This document shows, piece by piece, positions 1 to 8,022 of a stretch of DNA of 64,000 nt. Below the pieces are notes generated by a model that was not told the origin of the DNA, did not search any database, and saw only the letters and a program-made list of their open reading frames with translations. This DNA is from G032773895 sp965248935 (GTDB lineage Bacteria; Pseudomonadota; Gammaproteobacteria; Pseudomonadales; Cellvibrionaceae). The stretch spans positions 2,604,001 through 2,668,000 of the forward strand of contig OZ252214.1 of NCBI GenBank assembly GCA_965248935.1. Direction: 5' to 3'. Position numbers and translations under genes: made by a program. Position 1 is the stretch's first letter, and every line of letters begins with the position of its first letter.

Positions 1-622
1 TTGAATACATCAAATTCGCTTGTTTTTATTGAGTTATGGGCGAGCCAAACTTATATTTAACTGGCAATTAGTTGTTTGCGTTTTTAAGGCATCTTATTTT
101 TTGTTGATTAGCGTGCTATCAAAGCGAACCATAGGTTTGCGCCAAACATAAAATAAAGGGGTGGATGTTGTCTTGGTTCACATTTTTTGTGTGCTTTGTG
201 TAAAAAAGATATTTATTTCGATTGATCATGGCATAATTCGTACGTGTCAGAACGAAAGTGATTTATTGTTGTTATTTCCTCCATTAAGTTGACCATTTGA
301 TTGCTTTAGCAAGTATGTGTGCGTATATGACTAAAATAATGGTTTGTTAAAAGTAGCAAGATAAAACAAATTTGAGGTTAGGGCCTTCATGAAAGTTGAT
401 CAATATTTTAAAAGGGATTATCCAAAGTTAGGTGCTTGAAAAGAATGTTCTTACAGTCAGGAAGCATAACTATAACAACTATTTTTAAGAAGTTTTACAG
501 CGATTCTGGGAATCAAATGTACTGATTTCAAGTTCCTGCGTAGTAAGTGGCTATTTGTGTCTGGCGATAGCTTAGAATTGAAAACATTTGTTCAATAGAA
601 TCGTTGTTAAACGGGATATGTG
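1..622. other. AT-rich intergenic region, no gene seen
   Basis: No reading frame in this stretch has convincing coding character, and there is no recognisable RNA gene or transposon end. It is AT-rich with many stops in all frames. It presumably carries the promoter of the three-gene cluster that begins at 623, but I could not single out a convincing -35/-10 pair. It could also contain decayed remnants of a gene lying left of the window. Confidence 0.5.
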
Positions 623-1327
623 ATGAATCAAAAAGACTTTATAAAAAGCAAAATTGAATTATTAGCAAAAGATGATCAAAAGACCTTTAATGATATGTCG
701 AGCGCTCTCGATACTATGGCCGAAAAAGGAATGAGGCAGAATACGGTTAAGCTTCCGACGGATGGCAACTTTTTTAAAATCTCGTTTGATGCTGTCAAAA
801 TCAAGGAGGATCGATTAGTAATTACCGCCAGTCGTAGCCAAGATGGTATGTATAGTAATAGATATAATCCAGCCGAGAAAGAATATCGTGTTGAGTTTGA
901 TGGTACACGAGCAGCCTATCTTATCGGTTTATATAATCCAAGTCATCGGCTAGGGCGATGGCCATACATCTCATGGGAAGTGCGTGCTTACGCAAACAAC
1001 CCTGCAAACGCTAATCAGCGAGTTTATGTTAGAGGGTTTCATGCATCTAAAGAAATTAAAAGAATGCTGAGGGCGATGGGGGAATACTATAATACTAATA
1101 ACGTGTGCAATTCATATATTAATGACAATCAGTTGCGCTTTAAAACTGGGATGCAAATAAATAAAACGCCTGAGCAGATAGAAAGAGAATGGTCTAAAGG
1201 GTTGATGGAAAGTTTAGGTTATCAGTATGTTGAGGCGAGAGATTCAGGGCACCCTAAAGGTCAATGGAATGGTGTAGAGTCACATTGGTTTAAATTAGAG
1301 AGAGATAGGATTTTCAATGACGGATAA
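623..1327 (+). CDS. Hypothetical protein, first gene of sirtuin cluster
   Basis: A 234-residue soluble protein of unknown function. I do not recognise the family. It has no signal peptide or membrane segment. The middle is rich in Tyr, Trp and Arg (around residues 100-130, with a YNPSHRLGRWPYISWEV stretch), which looks like a folded beta-rich domain; the ends are charged. ATG at 623 is chosen over the GTG at 620 because a weak GGGA lies about six bases upstream of it. Its last 11 bases overlap the next gene, which itself overlaps the sirtuin gene, so the three are almost certainly co-transcribed and translationally coupled. This suggests a joint function, but which one is not visible. Confidence 0.7.
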   Translation: MNQKDFIKSKIELLAKDDQKTFNDMSSALDTMAEKGMRQNTVKLPTDGNFFKISFDAVKIKEDRLVITASRSQDGMYSNRYNPAEKEYRVEFDGTRAAYLIGLYNPSHRLGRWPYISWEVRAYANNPANANQRVYVRGFHASKEIKRMLRAMGEYYNTNNVCNSYINDNQLRFKTGMQINKTPEQIEREWSKGLMESLGYQYVEARDSGHPKGQWNGVESHWFKLERDRIFNDG

Positions 1328-1649
1328 GCCAGATTTAGTCGTACTTCACCGAGATCCTGTTCAAGATCTTCCCAATGGGTGCCTTGAGGATTTTTTGGCG
1401 TGGATTCAGATTGACGGAGAAAGGACTTCGTCAGCTTTAAGAAAAGTAGTTGAGAAATATGAATTATCCAGCCTTGATTTTTCAAATACACTCCATTTTA
1501 TAAAAACAGCCTATCCAAAACTGGATTTAATGGAAGAAGCATTTAGATCAAAAATTATAGATAGCGGTTATCCAAATGTCATAAATTGTAGTATGACCGA
1601 TGAAGAGTTTGATAACACAATAAATAGGCTTAAGGATGGCCCGCAATAA
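1317..1649 (+). CDS. Hypothetical small protein, middle gene of sirtuin cluster
   Basis: A 110-residue, acidic, probably all-helical cytosolic protein with no signal peptide. I do not recognise the family. The start codon lies inside the preceding gene (11-base overlap) with an AGGA about six bases upstream. Its 3' end overlaps the sirtuin gene by 14 bases if that gene starts at 1636. Such tight packing is typical of toxin-immunity pairs, defence cassettes or small accessory operons. The acidic helical character would fit an immunity or adaptor protein, but that is only inference from size and context. Confidence 0.7.
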   Translation: MTDKPDLVVLHRDPVQDLPNGCLEDFLAWIQIDGERTSSALRKVVEKYELSSLDFSNTLHFIKTAYPKLDLMEEAFRSKIIDSGYPNVINCSMTDEEFDNTINRLKDGPQ

Positions 1650-2394
1650 AATGAGTAAGGCTTCTGGTATAGACAAAACCATTAATATTAAAAAATACCG
1701 AAAGATTGTTATCTTAACGGGAGCCGGTGTATCCGAGCCATCCGGGCTGGGAACCTACCGGGGGCAAGGTGGAATATGGGAAAAATACAATGTGAACGAA
1801 TATGGAAGTGTTGATCGAGTTAAAGATGCACCCGAAAAAATATGGTCTTTATTTGGTAAATTAAGGGAAAAAGTAATTAATGCTTCACCAAATGAGGCTC
1901 ATTATGTATTAGCTAGGTTGGAAGAGAATATGCGTTCTAACCAAGAACTCATAATCATTACACAAAATGTAGATGGCTTACATCAAAAAGCAGGGTCAAA
2001 AAATGTTATTGAATTACATGGCAATATACATAAGACTCGGTGTTCCAATTCTATTTGTAAGTTACAACCTTTTGAGGATGAAAAAAATTATATTCAGGCT
2101 CCATTATGTGTGTGCGGTTCCCCATTTATACCCAATATAGTCTTGTTCGGCGAGCAACTTCCAGTAGAAGCAGAACATTTAGCTAAGAGAGCTTTAAGAA
2201 AGTGTAATTTATTTGTGGCTGTTGGTACATCCGGTTGTGTATTTCCGGCGGCAAATTATGTGCGCTCTGCTGATTATGAAGGCGCAAGAACGCTATATAT
2301 AAATTTAGAACCATTATCGCCGCCTAACCCTTATTTTCATAAAGAGATTATTGGTGATGCAGTATTAATACTTGGAGATATGTTTGATTGTTAA
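1636..2394 (+). CDS. SIR2-family NAD-dependent protein deacylase (CobB-like)
   Basis: A 252-residue sirtuin that should remove acyl groups from lysine using NAD+. Visible landmarks are the NAD-binding GAGVS at residues 29-33 followed by SGLGTYRG, the TQNVDGLH motif at 109-116, the catalytic His128 in ELHGN, a four-cysteine zinc site (C136, C141, C158, C160) and GTSG at 197-200. The length matches single-domain bacterial CobB proteins. The Tyr-xx-Arg pair that marks desuccinylase-type sirtuins is not clearly present (FGKLR in that region), so substrate range is uncertain. The start may be ATG 1636 or ATG 1651; neither has an ideal ribosome-binding site. It is the third gene of an overlapping trio, which is unusual for a housekeeping cobB and suggests an accessory or defence role. 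Confidence 0.88.
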   Translation: MARNKMSKASGIDKTINIKKYRKIVILTGAGVSEPSGLGTYRGQGGIWEKYNVNEYGSVDRVKDAPEKIWSLFGKLREKVINASPNEAHYVLARLEENMRSNQELIIITQNVDGLHQKAGSKNVIELHGNIHKTRCSNSICKLQPFEDEKNYIQAPLCVCGSPFIPNIVLFGEQLPVEAEHLAKRALRKCNLFVAVGTSGCVFPAANYVRSADYEGARTLYINLEPLSPPNPYFHKEIIGDAVLILGDMFDC

Positions 2395-2551
2395 ATTATC
2401 TATATAAAAAATGATATGGGCAACCAAGATTCTAAGATGTCACCTGAATTTTCTAACGGTTTTGTATTTTTTAGTGATTTAGGTTTGATTAAATAACTAC
2501 AGGGTTATTTGAAAATTCTGTTAATTGATAGTGCGAGTGTAGGAGTATTTG

Positions 2552-3181
2552 ATGTTGCTTCCAGGTGAAAAAGTAATTGTTTCTCAAAAAAGGGTAAGTG
2601 CTGGAAACGTAGGGGGTCGAGTTAGAAATGCCTATGATCTGTATTTAGTTGAAACGAGCAAGGGCTTAACCCTAGTTGTTTTTATGAAAGTACAATTTTT
2701 CTTTAAAGATAATAATTCTTGGACAACTGTGCAAAAAGTTAAATATGTAAGGGATTGGGAAGACGCAATAAAAAAAGCATGGGTAAGTAATGAATTTACA
2801 AGGTTAAAGAATGGCAAGAAAGTGGCTCTCGAATTCAGATTTAAGACTCAAATTGCTGGATGGATGTGGGATCATTGGGAAATTAATGTTTCTAAGATAG
2901 GTAAAGGTGAATTTGATGTTAGTTCGGTTGATATTACATCAAACGAAGTAAAATTAGACAGTGAAGATTTGACGGCAAGGCAAAAAAGGAAGGAAAGTCA
3001 ACGTGGGGCAGTGCATGAGTTTGGTCATATGATTGGGCTTGAAGATGAATATACATCTAATCATCGTAATTTTAAGGATTATCCCTCGGTAATGAATCGA
3101 GGGGAAGGTTTGCGGAAACGTCACGGCTCAGGTTTTATAGATTGGCTTTCCGTAGCTTTGCACAAAAATGGAATAAAGTAA
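2552..3181 (+). CDS. Metzincin-like zinc metallopeptidase, orphan toxin-like protein
   Basis: A 209-residue protein with the zinc-protease signature HEFGHMIGLED (HExxHxxGxxD, about residues 155-165), followed 15-16 residues later by SVMN, which would serve as the metzincin Met-turn. An Asp as third zinc ligand is known from snapalysin-type metzincins. The N-terminal 140 residues are unrecognised and beta-rich. There is no signal peptide, so it is either cytosolic or exported by another system. AGGAG at 2541-2545 sits six bases before ATG 2552, which decides the start over the TTG at 2549. It is followed without a gap by a lipoprotein gene and a second related lipoprotein. This layout resembles a polymorphic-toxin effector with membrane-anchored immunity proteins; that role is inference. 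Confidence 0.75.
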   Translation: MLLPGEKVIVSQKRVSAGNVGGRVRNAYDLYLVETSKGLTLVVFMKVQFFFKDNNSWTTVQKVKYVRDWEDAIKKAWVSNEFTRLKNGKKVALEFRFKTQIAGWMWDHWEINVSKIGKGEFDVSSVDITSNEVKLDSEDLTARQKRKESQRGAVHEFGHMIGLEDEYTSNHRNFKDYPSVMNRGEGLRKRHGSGFIDWLSVALHKNGIK

Positions 3182-3523
3182 GTGAAAGTAATATTTATTT
3201 TTTTGATGATGTTTCTCGTTTCATGTTCTGAATTTAATAGCGAGGAGTTAGTGCTATTACTTGAAAAAGTGCAGAATGCAAAAAGTGATAAAGAGGAACA
3301 GAGGGAAGTTCTCAAAATTAATGAATATATTGGAAAAGAGCATATAACTATTTTGGTCGAAGTGGATACTTTAAAAGGAGTTAGAAAAAATATTAATCAT
3401 ATGGAAGATGGAGAAGGAATAAAAATTGTCTATATTGACTTTAAAAAAGATGGAGTTCTTGTGTTATCTGAAAAATGGAGCCCTATAAACTCTGAAAACG
3501 TTTTTGATCTTTTTTTGGAGTAG
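3182..3523 (+). CDS. Small lipoprotein, paralogue of the next gene
   Basis: A 113-residue predicted lipoprotein. The first 14 residues are a hydrophobic signal peptide ending in the lipobox LVSC, so Cys15 would be lipidated. The GTG start immediately follows the stop codon of the metallopeptidase gene, indicating translational coupling. The mature part is lysine- and glutamate-rich. It aligns by eye with the protein encoded at 3542-3916, sharing a central helical segment, a VxIDF/VSVDF strand and a C-terminal W-x-PIN motif, so the two arose by duplication. The family is unknown to me. Position and duplication suggest an immunity-type lipoprotein for the adjacent peptidase, but there is no direct proof. 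Confidence 0.7.
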   Translation: MKVIFIFLMMFLVSCSEFNSEELVLLLEKVQNAKSDKEEQREVLKINEYIGKEHITILVEVDTLKGVRKNINHMEDGEGIKIVYIDFKKDGVLVLSEKWSPINSENVFDLFLE

Positions 3524-3541
3524 TTCGCTGGATAATACAAT

Positions 3542-3916
3542 ATGCAAATTTTCTACATTAAAATCAAGTTTGTTGCGTTTATATTTTTGATTTTTGCACT
3601 TGGTTGTTCCGAAGTGAATCACTTAAAAGCCATGTCAACTCTTTGGCATGAGTTAACGATAGCTAATACGGAAATCAAAGAAAAGCTGGCAATGCGAAAA
3701 GTAGCTGAGTACGTGAGCTACAACAAATTATATTTTACAGTAAATGTAATGGCTGAAGACGGAGATATAAAACACTCAGATAACTTTGATTATGAGAAGA
3801 AAAAAATTGTGCTGGTAAGTGTGGATTTTGGAAAAGAGAAAAGTGGTACGCCAATAGGTGTATATGAGTGGAAGCCTATAAACCCTAATACCATGTTCAT
3901 TTTGTTTAATGAATAG
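3542..3916 (+). CDS. Small lipoprotein, paralogue of the preceding gene
   Basis: A 124-residue predicted lipoprotein. A long hydrophobic signal peptide ends in FALGC with Cys22 as the lipidation site. The mature part resembles the protein encoded at 3182-3523: both end with a strand, then W-x-PIN and a short hydrophobic tail. Duplicated small lipoproteins beside a toxin-like metallopeptidase are a common arrangement of immunity genes, which is the working inference here. The 3' end overlaps the start of the following gene by eight bases, so the run from 2552 to 4535 is likely one transcript. No catalytic motif is visible. Confidence 0.7.
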   Translation: MQIFYIKIKFVAFIFLIFALGCSEVNHLKAMSTLWHELTIANTEIKEKLAMRKVAEYVSYNKLYFTVNVMAEDGDIKHSDNFDYEKKKIVLVSVDFGKEKSGTPIGVYEWKPINPNTMFILFNE

Positions 3917-4535
3917 AGATTTAGAGGCAGTTACTTTTGAACGAAACCCCTATCGTGTCTTTTTATCTAAGAAAGTGTACGACAAATTTGAAAACGCGAA
4001 AAAATTAACACCAGAGCTTGTAGAGTCTACTTTGCTTCATGAATTTGTACATTGGGGAGATGAAAAAGATGGTATTGATCAAGAAGGTGAAGAAGGAAAA
4101 AAATTGAAATTGAAGCGTATGGCAGAGATATTTAGCCGGGTATTTCTGCTGTTTTTTGTTGTCTCTTATAGTGCATCTTGCTCTATCTCAGAATATAAAG
4201 AACAGTTGAGTTATTCCGATCTTTTGCAGGATATAATTGACCATAGGTATTTGCAAAGGTATTTACATCCAAATGTCGAAGGCCGAAAGCCATTAGTCAT
4301 TAAAAGTGATGATACTAGGTATTCCTCTGCACGTTTAACAAAGTTCGGAATGCCGGTTTTAATTTCGACGAATGTAGAAACACAAGCTTACTTGGAGTCT
4401 ATAGCTTTCATTATTGAGGAAGAAAAAATATTTTTTAAATTTTCATACGAAATAGAAGGTGTCGAAATAGATGGCTTCTTTAAGAAAGAAAATGGTAAAT
4501 GGGTTATTAAGGATTATGCGGTAACTGAATTTTAA
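3909..4535 (+). CDS. Fused zincin fragment and lipoprotein
   Basis: As written this frame encodes 208 residues of two unrelated pieces. Residues 1-70 resemble the C-terminal part of a toxin-type metallopeptidase, with TLLHEFVHWGD (HExxH at 44-48) and a following acidic EGEEGKK stretch, but no N-terminal domain. From Met71 (ATG at 4119) there is a complete lipoprotein signal, MAEIFSRVFLLFFVVSYSAS then Cys91, and a mature domain of about 115 residues of unknown family. A lipid-anchored signal peptide in mid-protein would not work, so the likely functional product starts at 4119, and the upstream part is the stump of a truncated toxin gene joined in frame by deletion. An immunity role is plausible from context. 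Confidence 0.6.
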   Translation: MNRDLEAVTFERNPYRVFLSKKVYDKFENAKKLTPELVESTLLHEFVHWGDEKDGIDQEGEEGKKLKLKRMAEIFSRVFLLFFVVSYSASCSISEYKEQLSYSDLLQDIIDHRYLQRYLHPNVEGRKPLVIKSDDTRYSSARLTKFGMPVLISTNVETQAYLESIAFIIEEEKIFFKFSYEIEGVEIDGFFKKENGKWVIKDYAVTEF

Positions 4536-4595
4536 TATTGAATAAATTAATGTTTTAAAAGCGGGGGAATTTGCAAGCGTTTTTATAGCTACGTT

Positions 4596-5226
4596 GTGTC
4601 GTTACTGAGTATTCTTTTTTTATCCCTAGTGCTGGCTTCATGCGGTGGTGGAGGATCATCGAGTGGTGGTGGGCGTCGATATTTTAGAGGAGGCCGTTAC
4701 AAGTCAAAAAAGGCAGGCAATACGACAGCTTGTAAAAGTATTGAAAATATTGGGCAAAGCGCGAACACGCCTAAAAGTGATTGCCCCGGTATTGGAATCT
4801 GTATTATTTGATTTACTGTGGTTTTCCTTATTAAAAGGGCAATATACGCATCTTTTTGGGGTGGCAGCCAGTGACCCTAAAGTGGCGGCGAGAGCGGCGG
4901 GTACAATTTCCGTTCAACTGGGGCGAAAGGCATTAGACAGCCGGTTAACCGTGACCTCTGTATTGTGGACATTGGTTATGCAGTTCGCTATAAAATTGGC
5001 AACATCAATCCCGGCTGCGGCCAATGCAACGGTCAATCAGTTTAAAGATACTGATAGTATTCAAGAATTTAAGGTAAACTTAGACAGCTCATTACATAGC
5101 GTAGGTATTGTGATGTCGGATACGGAAAAAAATGCCATTGTTAAAGAGATTAAAGCGTATCCTAAAGAGATTGCAGAAATATTTAAAAATATGGTAAATG
5201 ACATGAAACTTTTGAATGGGCTTTAA
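4596..5226 (+). pseudogene. Frameshifted lipoprotein gene
   Basis: A GTG at 4596 opens a clear lipoprotein signal (hydrophobic, ending LASC) and a Gly/Ser linker of the CGGGGSSSGGG type. It then runs into a frame that loses coding character and stops at 4811. The adjacent frame, open to 5226, carries about 180 residues that look genuinely coding: an amphipathic helical region, a hydrophobic region and a helical C-terminus. Removing one base in the GGTGGTGGTGGG run near 4662-4673 joins the two into a single lipoprotein of about 210 residues. This is either a natural frameshift or a sequencing slip. The mature family is unknown to me. It lies between other small lipoprotein genes in the same direction. 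Confidence 0.55.
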
Positions 5227-5243
5227 TTTTATAGTGAATAAAT

Positions 5244-6156
5244 ATGAATTATAAAAAAATATTATCTTTTGTTTTTGTGTGTTTTTGTGTGTTTTTGTGT
5301 GTTTTTGTATTCTTGCGCCGAATCGAAAAAAGTATCAACCGAAGAGTATCGAAAAGAAGTGGAAAGGTTTTGTGCTATTTTTTCCGACGATTATTGGCAA
5401 AAAAATGGATTGGCAAAAACTTTATACTCTGCCGAACCATCTGAAAAGCAAAATATGTATATGAAAGCTTTTCGGTCTGAAATAACTAGCCAAGAAATGA
5501 TGAAAATAATTTTTGAAAGGCCAAAAGATATTAAGGTTGACGAGTATTATTTCTATCTAAAAAAGCACATTCCAAATTTAACTGATAAGCCTTTCTCCTG
5601 TGTTAGTATGGAGCAGATTTATCTTAAGCCTGTTGATAGTAGCCCGGTTTTACAGGATGAAAAAGGAGTATCTAAATTTTCTTCTGTTATAGCTATGTTA
5701 GAAAGTTTTCGAGACTACGTTTCGGAATACGGCACTCTTAAAGTTTTATCCGAAGAACCTTTGCATATACAGTTGTCTCCAAGATTGATTGCCGGAGAGG
5801 AATCAAAAGTAATAGGAAGGATGGTTGATGACGCGATTATATATGGAATATACCGATCTTATGTACATACCTCTATTGATAGTATTACTGTGACAGTTAT
5901 ACCTTTGGAGCTCGATATGGAGACGAGAGAAAGTTTATATCTAAAAAATTATATAAAAACTCTATCCATTTCTCGTGAGGAAGCTTTTTCTTTAATTAAA
6001 AAATATTTGGATATTGAATTATTTTCAGACCTTATTCTCAAAAAAGGCGGCCTGCCGAACCAGTGGTCATTTGATTTTGATAGTTTGATCAATGATAGTA
6101 ATAACCCAAAAATGAAGAAACTTATGATGGACTTGGAGCGTATTGGGTCTAAATGA
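5244..6156 (+). CDS. Putative phase-variable lipoprotein, out of frame as sequenced
   Basis: The body of the gene (about 290 residues, open to 6156) encodes a lipoprotein whose lipobox LYSC is followed by AESKK. The natural ATG start at 5244 is in another frame, and translation from it ends at 5444. The two are separated by a 10-bp tandem repeat (5271-5310). Losing one repeat unit joins ATG 5244 to the body and gives a textbook signal, MNYKKILSFVFVCFCVFLYS then Cys. Internal GTG codons such as 5269 could start a shortened signal but lack a ribosome-binding site. The mature protein has an N-terminal FC-x-I ... W pattern, also seen in the lipoprotein at 21725. It has no catalytic motif that I recognise. 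Confidence 0.65.
5271..5310 (+). repeat. 10-bp tandem repeat within signal peptide region
   Basis: Three perfect head-to-tail copies of GTTTTTGTGT followed by a fourth copy differing in the last two positions. The unit length is not a multiple of three, so gain or loss of a unit shifts the reading frame of the lipoprotein gene that contains it. The encoded hydrophobic VFVCF-type residues stay signal-peptide-like in all three frames, which is characteristic of contingency repeats placed in leader sequences. Confidence 0.9.
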
Positions 6157-6577
6157 TATTTATGATTCAAATAAGGGTTTTGGGGTGACAATACATTCCT
6201 TTGTATTGGTTGTACCTCTTTGCTTAACCCTAAGAAGGGCCATACTCTCTTTTTGGCGTGAGAGAAATTTACAGTTAACCTTTAACAGCGATACAGTTAA
6301 TTTAATACTGCGTCGCCAATATTGTTTTTGTGGCGTTTTTGTCTTTATCCTTGTCTCAAGTTTAACGTATTGCTGTGGCTGATAACGAATAAATAGTGTT
6401 GGAGTTCACAGTAATTATTATAGGGCCTAATGGGGGGTCAATAATTTTTCCAATTTGTGGCATAATTCACGCTTTGCTGGAAAGGGTACTCTTGCATATC
6501 CAAAAATATTTACTGTGCAAGTCTGGGTTTGTCTTTCCTTTCCTCTCTCTCACTATTTACGTCTCTCTCAAGGAGTA
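6157..6577. other. Intergenic region upstream of lipoprotein gene
   Basis: About 420 bases without a supportable gene. Two short frames exist (6143-6382 and 6396-6578), but they show no family resemblance, no ribosome-binding site and odd composition. The region ends in a pyrimidine-rich stretch and an AAGGAG ribosome-binding site for the gene at 6578. It should contain that gene's promoter; I could not place it confidently. Confidence 0.5.
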
Positions 6578-7948
6578 ATGAATACAATGCCATTTGTATT
6601 TAACCTAAAACCCTTATTTTTATTTGTATGTATCTGTTTGATTGTTGGTTGTAAAGGGAATGGCGGTTCATCCACGGGTGGAGGCAGTAGCAGCAGTAGT
6701 AGCGGCTCTGTCGATACCACGCCACCGGAAGCGGTTGTGGTCTTCCCAACGCCCACAACCTTAAGTGACGGTGCCACCGTCACCTTGCGGGGAAAAGCAA
6801 CGGACGATTTGGGGCCAGTTACTTCTATTGCGGTCACCGTGACAACGGATAGCGGCGCGACAGCAGTGGATTCCCAAACCCTAACCGCAGGTGATAATGA
6901 TAACTTTATTTCAACCTGGTCTGTACAGGTTGATTTGGCTGCGGATACATTAAATACCATCGACGTTACCGCAACCGATGCCGCTGGCAATACTCAAACC
7001 ACACCGACTCAACTGACTATTTTGCAGACGGATCAGGAAACGAATTTTCCTGAGGGGAATGATGTGTATATTGGGGAAATGTCTGGGAATGGTATTGATA
7101 TAGATACGGCGAATAACCGAATACTTGTGCCTGGGTTTGAGCAAGAAAATATATTTTCAGTTGATATAACGACAGGTGTAAGGAGTGAGTTTATTGGTGT
7201 AAACGCTGAACTAACCGAGCCACTTCGTACTGCTTTAGTGGATGCCCAGAATAACCGAGTGTTTTTTGGCGAAACAACGCAGCTAAATGTTGCAGACCTT
7301 GATTCGGGTGAATTTTCGCTGGTGACGGATAATACAAATGCAGAATCCGATGTGGATTTAGCAGAAATAGATGGAATGGATCTGCATTCTCAGAATGGGC
7401 TGCTTTATGCCGCAGACGGTATAAACGGATTGTATTCAATTAATACGGATACGGGAGCCAGAAGCTTGGTATCGGGAACGGATCGGCCAATTGGAGGAGA
7501 AAACCCATTTCAGGTAATGGTAGACGTGATTTTAGATGAAGAAAATAACAGAGCGCTAGTTTCTGACGGCAATGCCGATAAGTTATTTTGGGTGGATTTA
7601 ACATCCGGTGAGCGCACTGTCTTTGTCGAATCGCCAAATGTGGATGCGCCTTACCATATGGATCATGATGAAGATGATAGTCGAGCTGTTTTTGTCAATA
7701 ATGATACAAACCAAATTCTACAAGTTAACCTTTCTTCTGGTGTCGTAAGTGTGGTTTCAGACAGTACCATTCCAGAGATGGGCGCGAATCAATTTTTAGT
7801 TCCATATAGCCTTGCTATTGATAGTGAAAACAATATTGTGTATTTATTAGCAACTCGGTTATTTGAAACAACAACATGGCTCTATGTAATTGATATCAAT
7901 ACGGGTGAACGAGTTGTATTAACCCGCTCAGTTTCACCTTCACCTTAA
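6578..7948 (+). CDS. Lipoprotein with Ig-like domain and propeller-like repeats
   Basis: A 456-residue lipoprotein. ATG 6578 is preceded by AAGGAG two bases away from the TA spacer, making it a better start than the upstream in-frame codons. The signal peptide ends in LIVGC at about residue 25, followed by a Gly/Ser-rich tether. Residues of roughly 45-150 look like a bacterial Ig-like domain with DTTPPEAVV at its start and a DVTATDAAGN strand near its end. The rest contains repeated motifs such as NRILVPGF, SVDITTG and WVDLTSGER, spaced about 45-50 residues apart, as in NHL- or YVTN-type beta-propellers. It is probably a surface or periplasmic binding protein. A strong terminator follows, so it is transcribed separately from tpsA. 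Confidence 0.8.
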   Translation: MNTMPFVFNLKPLFLFVCICLIVGCKGNGGSSTGGGSSSSSSGSVDTTPPEAVVVFPTPTTLSDGATVTLRGKATDDLGPVTSIAVTVTTDSGATAVDSQTLTAGDNDNFISTWSVQVDLAADTLNTIDVTATDAAGNTQTTPTQLTILQTDQETNFPEGNDVYIGEMSGNGIDIDTANNRILVPGFEQENIFSVDITTGVRSEFIGVNAELTEPLRTALVDAQNNRVFFGETTQLNVADLDSGEFSLVTDNTNAESDVDLAEIDGMDLHSQNGLLYAADGINGLYSINTDTGARSLVSGTDRPIGGENPFQVMVDVILDEENNRALVSDGNADKLFWVDLTSGERTVFVESPNVDAPYHMDHDEDDSRAVFVNNDTNQILQVNLSSGVVSVVSDSTIPEMGANQFLVPYSLAIDSENNIVYLLATRLFETTTWLYVIDINTGERVVLTRSVSPSP

Positions 7949-7964
7949 TGGTCTTACTTCTAAT

Positions 7965-7990
7965 AAAGCCTCTTACCGTAAGAGGCTTTT
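7965..7990 (+). terminator. Rho-independent terminator after lipoprotein gene
   Basis: A nearly perfect inverted repeat, AAAGCCTCTT paired with AAGAGGCTTT around ACCGT, ending in a T run. It lies 17 bases after the stop codon at 7948 and separates the lipoprotein gene from the tpsA gene. Confidence 0.85.
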
Positions 7991-8022
7991 AACGGAATAT
8001 TTTTTGTATTGGGGAATACGGA

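Noticed and set aside
230..240. Shared motif TGGCATAATTC here and at 6462, considered as a sigma-54 promoter pair
   Set aside because: An 11-base match is expected by chance many times in 64 kb. Only the second copy has GG and GC ten bases apart, and its -12 part does not match the TTGC consensus.
6143..6382. 79-codon frame after the repeat-controlled lipoprotein
   Set aside because: Poor start, overlap with the preceding gene, atypical composition and no recognisable features.
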